Source: Ruminococcus sp. (GTDB taxonomy: Bacteria > Bacillota > Clostridia > Oscillospirales > Ruminococcaceae). From it: a stretch of 64,000 nucleotides of DNA. This document shows, in pieces, positions 58,986 through 64,000 of the stretch. Under the pieces are notes generated by a model. That model did not search any database and had not been told where the DNA came from. It worked only from the letters and a program-made list of their open reading frames with translations. Each line of letters opens with the position of its first letter. Position 1 is the stretch's first letter. The stretch is from positions 1 to 64,000 of the forward strand of contig JAIDUG010000007.1 in NCBI GenBank assembly GCA_029060305.1. Direction: 5' to 3'. The position numbers and the translations under genes were made by a program.

Positions 58986-60047
58986 TTATAAAGATATTAT
59001 ATTTTTAGCATATTTCGTCAAATTATCACAACCATTTTCAGTCAAAATGACAAAATCTTCTATACGCACACCAAATTTTCCGGCAATATATATCCCCGGT
59101 TCAACGGTGACAACGCTGTTTTTTTCAAGGAAGCTGTTGTTGTTAGGTGAAGCGTTAGGTTTTTCGTGAATTTCAAGTCCCACGCCGTGACCAAGCGAAT
59201 GACCGAATTTTTCGCCGTAACCTGCTCTTTCAATAATGTTGCGTGCAACGCTGTCAAGTTCTTTTCCTGTAATTCCTGCCTTTGCGTACTCCAACGCCGA
59301 CAATTGTGCCTCCAGTACGATATTGTAGACCTTTTTCATTTCTTCGTCAGGTTCGCCGATACAGATTGTACGTGTCATATCGCTGTGGTAACCTTTCCAT
59401 ACTGCACCAAAGTCCATGAGTACAAATTCGCCGTTCTGAATTTTCTTGTCGGACGGTACACCGTGAGGCATAGAGGTATTAGTACCGGAAAGAACAATAG
59501 TTTCAAACGACAAATCTTCCGCACCGTTTGCAAACATAAGGCGGTTGAGTTCCAAAGCAACTTCACGCTCCGTTTTTCCGACACGGATAAACGGCAGAAG
59601 TTCGTCAAGAGATTTTTCGGCGATTTCCTGAGCCTTGCGAATACAGGAAATTTCGTCATCGTCCTTGACTGCACGGAGACGGTTTATAGCGTTGCTGAGA
59701 CTGTCGGAATCGTCAATAGTCACTTCCTTAAGAAAATGTCTGTAACTGCTGAGTGTTTTGACCGTCATTGTTTCCGACTCGATAGCCATAGTTTTAGCAT
59801 TGTGTTTAGTGAGAAGCTCCGGCAGTTGTTTTCCGGCGTTCACAAACTCTATAACTTCCGCATTTCTGACGGTTGCACGAGCCTTTTCTATGTAACGGAA
59901 GTCAATAAGCAAATACATTTTTTCCGGAAATACAAGAACTATTCCGGCAGAAGACTTCATACCGGTGAAATAACGTCTGTTCACGTCGGAAGTTATCAAC
60001 GCACAGTCGGCGGTTACAGTATCAAATAATCTTTCGTAATGTTCCAT
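58986..60047 (-). CDS. pepP: Xaa-Pro aminopeptidase (M24)
   Basis: It removes an N-terminal residue before proline. The 353-aa protein has an N-terminal creatinase-type domain and the C-terminal pita-bread metallopeptidase fold with metal ligands in LMDFGAVWKGYHSDMTRT, GHSLGHGVGLEIHE, VTVEPGIY and GVRIED. I chose the ATG at 60047, 6 nt after GGAGATG; the longer in-frame form would overlap aroQ. It starts just after the aroQ stop, so the genes are coupled. Confidence 0.92.
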   Translation of the reverse strand: MEHYERLFDTVTADCALITSDVNRRYFTGMKSSAGIVLVFPEKMYLLIDFRYIEKARATVRNAEVIEFVNAGKQLPELLTKHNAKTMAIESETMTVKTLSSYRHFLKEVTIDDSDSLSNAINRLRAVKDDDEISCIRKAQEIAEKSLDELLPFIRVGKTEREVALELNRLMFANGAEDLSFETIVLSGTNTSMPHGVPSDKKIQNGEFVLMDFGAVWKGYHSDMTRTICIGEPDEEMKKVYNIVLEAQLSALEYAKAGITGKELDSVARNIIERAGYGEKFGHSLGHGVGLEIHEKPNASPNNNSFLEKNSVVTVEPGIYIAGKFGVRIEDFVILTENGCDNLTKYAKNIISL

Positions 60048-60049
60048 AC

Positions 60050-60478
60050 TTACATCTCCGAAAGTGCCTGAACGGCGAGATAATAACTTCCGAAACCAAA
60101 ACCGCTTATACTGCCTTTGCATACCGGAGCGATTACGGAATTGGCACGGAACGCATCTCTTGCATCAACATTGCTTATGTGGACTTCTATGCAGGGAATC
60201 TTTATCGCTGAAATAGCGTCCCTTATTGCGTAACTGTAATGCGTGTAAGCACCGGCATTTATCACAACACCGTCGAAATTTTTTCTTGCACTGTGAAGTT
60301 TATCAATAATAGCTCCCTCGTGATTGGACTGGAAAATTTCACATTCAAGTCCCAGTGCTTTTGAACGGTCAACGATATTGTTGTTAAGATTATCAATGCC
60401 ATTGTCACCGTAAACGTCCGGTTCACGTTCACCCAAAAGGTTAAGATTCGGACCGTGTATTACAAGGATTTTTTTCAT
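60050..60478 (-). CDS. aroQ: Type II 3-dehydroquinate dehydratase
   Basis: The third step of the shikimate pathway. The 142-aa protein has GPNLNLLGEREPDVYG with catalytic Tyr and Arg, NHEGAIIDKLH, VINAGAYTHYSYAIRDA and EVHISN. It lies between yqeG and pepP on the minus strand, a common Firmicutes order. Confidence 0.95.
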   Translation of the reverse strand: MKKILVIHGPNLNLLGEREPDVYGDNGIDNLNNNIVDRSKALGLECEIFQSNHEGAIIDKLHSARKNFDGVVINAGAYTHYSYAIRDAISAIKIPCIEVHISNVDARDAFRANSVIAPVCKGSISGFGFGSYYLAVQALSEM

Positions 60479-60495
60479 CAGTTCAATTACTCCTT

Positions 60496-60981
60496 TTATT
60501 TGAATTTTTTCGGAAGAAACGGCTTTTCAAGCAACCTTTTCACTTTGAAAAAAGTTGTCTTTTCTTTTTCAATCGGAGCAGTATATAACATTCTCACGCC
60601 GAAAAGATTAGCACCGAGAACGTCTGTAAAAATCTGGTCACCGACTGCTGATATAGTTTCTTTCGGGAGACCGATTTTCTTTAAAGCCTCTCTGAATCCG
60701 ACAGTAAGAGGTTTTCTGCCATCACATACGAAATCAATTTCAAGCATATCCGCAAAAGGTTTAACCCTCGGCATATGGTTGTTTGAAACGATTATGAGAC
60801 GTATTTTATTATGACGCATTGTTGCAATCCATTCCTTAACACCCTTGGCAGGTACGGGGTTATCGTGAGTTGTGAGGGTGTTGTCCACGTCAAGAATAAG
60901 TCCCCTTATATCATTTTTTCTGAGAAAATCCGGTGTTATGTCAGTTATACTTCTGAAATACTCCGTTGCCTTGAAAAGCAT
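60496..60981 (-). CDS. yqeG: YqeG family HAD-IIIA phosphatase
   Basis: A 161-aa HAD hydrolase with DVDNTLTTHD (nucleophile Asp in motif I), VSNNH (motif II) and VGDQIFTDVLGAN (motif III). YqeG homologues act on phosphatidylglycerophosphate-like or unknown substrates. Start ATG 60981 follows AGGAGGT; the longer in-frame ATG has no good Shine-Dalgarno. Confidence 0.88.
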   Translation of the reverse strand: MLFKATEYFRSITDITPDFLRKNDIRGLILDVDNTLTTHDNPVPAKGVKEWIATMRHNKIRLIIVSNNHMPRVKPFADMLEIDFVCDGRKPLTVGFREALKKIGLPKETISAVGDQIFTDVLGANLFGVRMLYTAPIEKEKTTFFKVKRLLEKPFLPKKFK

Positions 60982-61027
60982 AAACGTTACCTCCTGTTGT
61001 TTTTTGTCGGAAACTGAGTTATAAAGG

Positions 61028-61051
61028 AAAAAGCGAGCCGTCAAGCCCGCT
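61028..61051 (-). terminator. Intrinsic terminator after rpsU
   Basis: Minus-strand AGCGGGC (61051-61045) pairs with GCTCGCT (61038-61032), with one G-T, followed by five T. Confidence 0.75.
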
Positions 61052-61084
61052 TTTATCAACTTTAATTAGCTACCGTAAGAAAAA

Positions 61085-61258
61085 TCAATACTTACGCTTA
61101 CGAGCTGCCTCGGACTTCTTCTTACGTTTTACCGAAGGCTTTTCGTAATGTTCTCTTTTACGAACTTCAGCTATAACACCGTCCTTAGCACATGACCTCT
61201 TAAATCTCTTAAGAGCTGTATCCAAAGACTCGTTTTTGCCAACACGAACTTCTGCCAC
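61085..61258 (-). CDS. rpsU: 30S ribosomal protein S21
   Basis: A 57-aa basic small-subunit protein: [18 protein letters not shown] at the N-terminus, [19 protein letters not shown] and a Lys/Arg-rich end. Starts with GTG at 61258 after GGGAGGG. It is transcribed from 61399-61427 through a leader of about 134 nt that contains a CACTC/GAGTG hairpin; ribosomal-protein leader control is possible but not demonstrated. Confidence 0.96.
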   Translation of the reverse strand: MAEVRVGKNESLDTALKRFKRSCAKDGVIAEVRKREHYEKPSVKRKKKSEAARKRKY

Positions 61259-61398
61259 TTTATTTTCCCTCCCTTATTCAGAGGTTACACGGAGAATGAA
61301 CCCCAATGTATCTATACTAATCACTCCGGAGAGTGTCAGCCAGCTAATACCTCGAAAAAACAGCAGATAAATTATCTAAACTTAAACGATATAGTAAT

Positions 61399-61427
61399 AG
61401 TTTACCACAATTTTTATAAAATGTCAA
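61399..61427 (-). promoter_or_regulatory. Promoter of rpsU
   Basis: Minus-strand TTGACA (61427-61422), 17-nt spacer, TAAACT (61404-61399). Confidence 0.72.
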
Positions 61428-61454
61428 GCCTTTTTTTGCAGAAATTTATTTTCG

Positions 61455-63860
61455 TTATTTTGCAACAATATTAACAAGTTTATTTGGTACATATATCTGT
61501 TTTATTACGTTCTTTCCGTCAATGGATTCCTTTACCTTTTCGTCAGCAAAAACCATTGCAATAACGGAATCCTTGTCTGTATCAGGAACAATATTCAGTT
61601 TTGCTTTAAGTTTTCCGTTGACCTGCACAACGATTTCAATTGTCTCGTCAATACAGTATTTTTCGTCGTAAGTAATCCACGACTGCTCGCTGAGGACTTT
61701 TCCGTTGATAACATTGTAAATTTCTTCTGTGATATGCGGTGCGAAAGGATTCAGCATAACGCACAATGCAGAAAGTTCAGCCTTGTTTATTGCGCCGACT
61801 GCGTAAATGTCATTGATAAGGGTCATCATAGATGCTATCGCTGTATTAAATTTCATAGCCTCAATATCGTCAGTGACTTTTCTGATAGTCTTGTGGAAAT
61901 TTGAACGGAGTTTTTCGGAATATTCGTCACCGTCAGTGAGAATTTCCTGAAGTCCCCATACTCTGTCTACAAAACGCTTACATCCCTTTATACCGTTTAC
62001 ACTCCACGGAGCAGACTTTTCATAGTCGCCCATAAAGAGAGTGTACAGTCTCAGAACATCAGCACCGAAATCGTCAACAACATCATTCGGGTCAATTACG
62101 TTTCCAAGAGTTTTACTCATCTTTTCGCCGTCAGGTCCGAGAATAAGACCCTGTGCTGTTCTCTTTGCGTAAGGTTCAGAAGTAGGAACAAGTCCGAGGT
62201 CGTAGAGGAATTTATGCCAGAATCTTGAATAAATCATATGACGTGTAACGTGTTCCATACCGCCGTTGTACCAGTCAACAGGCAACCAGTATTTGAGAGC
62301 TTCCTGTGAAGCAAATTCGCTGTCATTATTCGGGTCGCAGTAACGCAGGAAGTACCATGAAGACCCTGCCCACTGTGGCATTGTATCAGTTTCACGTTTA
62401 GCATCACCGTTACATTTCGGACATTTGCAGTTTACGAAACTCTCAATCTTAGCAAGAGGACTTTCGCCGTCTGTTCCCGGTTCAAAGTTTTCAAGAGCAG
62501 GAAGTCTCAGCGGTAACTCCTCATAAGGCACGGCAACCATTCCGCATTGCTGACAGTGTACAATCGGAATAGGTTCACCCCAGTATCTCTGACGGTTGAA
62601 AGCCCAGTCTTTCATTTTGTACTGTACGCCACGTTCACCGCAACCGAGTTTCTCAAGAATGGAAAGTGCTTTTTCAATAGCGTCTTTCTTGTTGGAAATT
62701 CCGTTAAGTACGTCCGAATTAACCATTTCGCCGTCACCGGTATATGCTTCCTTTGAGATGTCTCCGCCCTTGATAACCTCGATAATGTCTATTCCGAATT
62801 TTTTCGCAAAATCATAGTCTCTTGTATCGTGTGCCGGAACAGCCATAATTGCACCTGTACCGTAGCCCATCATTACATAGTCGGAAATATAAATCGGGAT
62901 TTCTTTTTTGGTAATGGGATTGATAGCTGTGAGACCCTCGATTTTAACGCCCGTTTTGTCCTTTACGAGCTGGGTTCTCTCAAATTCACTTTTCTTTGCA
63001 CATTCTGCCTTGTAATCGTCAAGTGCCTGAATATTTTCAATAGAATCCCTGTACTTCTGAATAATAGGGTGTTCCGGAGCAATTACCATAAATGTAACAC
63101 CATAGAGAGTATCCGGACGTGTTGTATATATACGCAATGTTTCGTCCTGTTCCTTTATGCTGAAGTTTACGAAAGCACCTGTTGACTTGCCTATCCAGTT
63201 CTGTTGCTGGAGTTTCACATTCGGAAGATAATCAACTGTTTCCAGTCCCTGTAAAAGCTTGTCGGCATATTCAGTGATACGCAGATACCATACTTCTTTT
63301 GTTTTCTGAATAATGTCGCTGTGGCATACGTCGCATTTACCGCCCTGTGAATCCTCGTTTGAAAGTACAACCTTACAACTCGGGCAGTAATTCACGGAAG
63401 TCTTGTCACGGAAAACAAGTCCGTTTTCAAACATTTTCAGGAAAATCCACTGTGTCCATTTGTAATATTTTTCCTCTGTGGTATCGATTACCCTTGACCA
63501 GTCAAAAGAAAATCCTACTTTACGGAGCTGTCCTGTAAACTTTTCAATATTTCTGTCGGTAACAATACGGGGGTGAATATTTTCCTTGATAGCGGTATTT
63601 TCTGTAGGCAATCCGTAAGCGTCAAAACCTATCGGGAAAAGAACGTTATAACCCTCAAGACGTTTCTTACGTGCAACCACTTCAAGACCTGAATAAGCCT
63701 TTATATGACCGACGTGCATTCCCTGACCTGACGGATAGGGAAATTCAACCAGTCCATAAAATTTTTTCTTTGAATAGTCGTCAGATGCTTCAAAAGTATG
63801 GTTTTCGTCCCAGTACTTCTGCCACTTTGCTTCAACAGCTTTGTAATTATATCTGTCCAT
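61455..63860 (-). CDS. leuS: Leucyl-tRNA synthetase
   Basis: It charges tRNA-Leu. The 801-aa class I synthetase has HIGH-like HVGHIKAYSG, the editing domain (ISDYVMMGYGTGAIMAVPAHDTRDYDF), zinc-type CPSC..CDVC and CPKCNG motifs, and KMSKTLGNVIDPN. I start at 63860 with AAAGGA 11 nt upstream; the in-frame ATG at 63872 has no spacing from that Shine-Dalgarno. No T-box was recognised within the 140 bp visible upstream. Confidence 0.95.
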   Translation of the reverse strand: MDRYNYKAVEAKWQKYWDENHTFEASDDYSKKKFYGLVEFPYPSGQGMHVGHIKAYSGLEVVARKKRLEGYNVLFPIGFDAYGLPTENTAIKENIHPRIVTDRNIEKFTGQLRKVGFSFDWSRVIDTTEEKYYKWTQWIFLKMFENGLVFRDKTSVNYCPSCKVVLSNEDSQGGKCDVCHSDIIQKTKEVWYLRITEYADKLLQGLETVDYLPNVKLQQQNWIGKSTGAFVNFSIKEQDETLRIYTTRPDTLYGVTFMVIAPEHPIIQKYRDSIENIQALDDYKAECAKKSEFERTQLVKDKTGVKIEGLTAINPITKKEIPIYISDYVMMGYGTGAIMAVPAHDTRDYDFAKKFGIDIIEVIKGGDISKEAYTGDGEMVNSDVLNGISNKKDAIEKALSILEKLGCGERGVQYKMKDWAFNRQRYWGEPIPIVHCQQCGMVAVPYEELPLRLPALENFEPGTDGESPLAKIESFVNCKCPKCNGDAKRETDTMPQWAGSSWYFLRYCDPNNDSEFASQEALKYWLPVDWYNGGMEHVTRHMIYSRFWHKFLYDLGLVPTSEPYAKRTAQGLILGPDGEKMSKTLGNVIDPNDVVDDFGADVLRLYTLFMGDYEKSAPWSVNGIKGCKRFVDRVWGLQEILTDGDEYSEKLRSNFHKTIRKVTDDIEAMKFNTAIASMMTLINDIYAVGAINKAELSALCVMLNPFAPHITEEIYNVINGKVLSEQSWITYDEKYCIDETIEIVVQVNGKLKAKLNIVPDTDKDSVIAMVFADEKVKESIDGKNVIKQIYVPNKLVNIVAK

Positions 63861-63879
63861 TTGAAAAATCATTCCTTTA

Positions 63880-64000
63880 CTATTTATTACTGAAAATATC
63901 ACTCAGTTCTGTCCAATTGTTTGTAAAATGTGCCTTTATGTCGTCCTTTGTGACAAGGAGTACAGCACACGCAATATCTGCTATACCTTCAAGCAGATAA
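63880..64000 (-). CDS. C-terminal end of an unidentified protein (partial)
   Basis: The minus-strand frame read from 63999 encodes 39 residues ending at a TAG (63882-63880): YLLEGIADIACAVLLVTKD, then KAHFTNNWTELSDIFSNK. The gene continues beyond the window edge. The stop is 19 bp before leuS, so the two are likely co-transcribed. Too little is visible to name it; the beginning may be the end of a hydrophobic helix. Confidence 0.5.
   Translation of the reverse strand, partial: YLLEGIADIACAVLLVTKDDIKAHFTNNWTELSDIFSNK

Noticed and set aside
59166-60029. Long plus-strand reading frame (287 codons)
   Set aside because: It is entirely antisense to pepP, which has clear metallopeptidase motifs; no Shine-Dalgarno or family signal is visible.
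61085-61398. Known ribosomal-protein leader class upstream of rpsU
   Set aside because: Only a small CACTC/GAGTG hairpin is evident; I could not match a defined class, so it is only mentioned in the rpsU entry.
63671-64000. Plus-strand open frame running to the window end
   Set aside because: Antisense to leuS and to the partial minus-strand gene, without its own start signals.

Overview
The window looks like chromosome from a low-GC, spore-forming Gram-positive anaerobe, most likely a Ruminococcus or close Oscillospiraceae relative. The evidence is spoIIP and gerW sporulation genes, two secreted proteins with type I dockerins (the plug-in module of cellulosomes and amylosomes), threonine-rich linkers on secreted proteins, a GH105/ABC sugar locus, and sigma-A promoters with a recurrent TGTGRTATAAT extended -10. 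This assignment is inferred from gene content; no species-level call is possible.

Layout. 1-1436: a tyrosine integrase sits against the 3' end of tRNA-Arg(CCG), with leftward promoters at the very edge; this is probably the right end of an integrated element lying outside the window. 1495-6395: a papain-like protein, spoIIP, a polysaccharide deacetylase, small membrane proteins and metA. 6430-11673 (minus): an M50 protease-scpA-scpB-DUF2953-gerW-dacF-rluB run. 11850-18903: rpmB, surface proteins, metK under a SAM-I riboswitch, a tyrosine-phosphatase-like gene behind an unassigned attenuator leader, and a two-component system. 19061-24381: a GGDEF/EAL protein, phosphofructokinase and phosphoglucomutase. 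24463-30426: rpmE, yigZ, dgt, then dnaG-[tandem sigma-like gene]-rpoD. 30474-35119: an EAL protein fused to a repeat domain, ychF, tcdA. 35136-39382 (minus): GH105 with CUT1 permeases and binding protein. 39679-44081: nfeD, an SPFH protein and two dockerin proteins. 44216-49959: an MBOAT-DHHW-FkbH-ACP-phosphoesterase acylation operon. 49994-54856: rlmB, a degenerate P-type-ATPase-like protein, an LCP protein. 54911-57788: pyridoxamine kinase, a degenerate glutamine-synthetase homologue and an ANTAR regulator. 57820-64000 (minus): a zinc-ribbon protein, efp, pepP, aroQ, yqeG, rpsU (57 aa), leuS, and the end of one more gene.

The most notable signals are homologues that keep the fold of a familiar protein but have lost catalytic or DNA-contact residues. 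They are a double sigma-70 region-2 protein lodged between dnaG and rpoD, a P1B-ATPase-like membrane protein without the phosphorylated Asp, and a glutamine-synthetase-like protein lacking several metal and catalytic residues next to an ANTAR protein. The MBOAT/FkbH/ACP/DHHW operon looks like a Dlt-like surface-acylation pathway with an FkbH loader in place of DltA. Smaller points of interest are an apparent ATT start codon on a sugar permease and a hairpin between the Shine-Dalgarno and start codon of rlmB.
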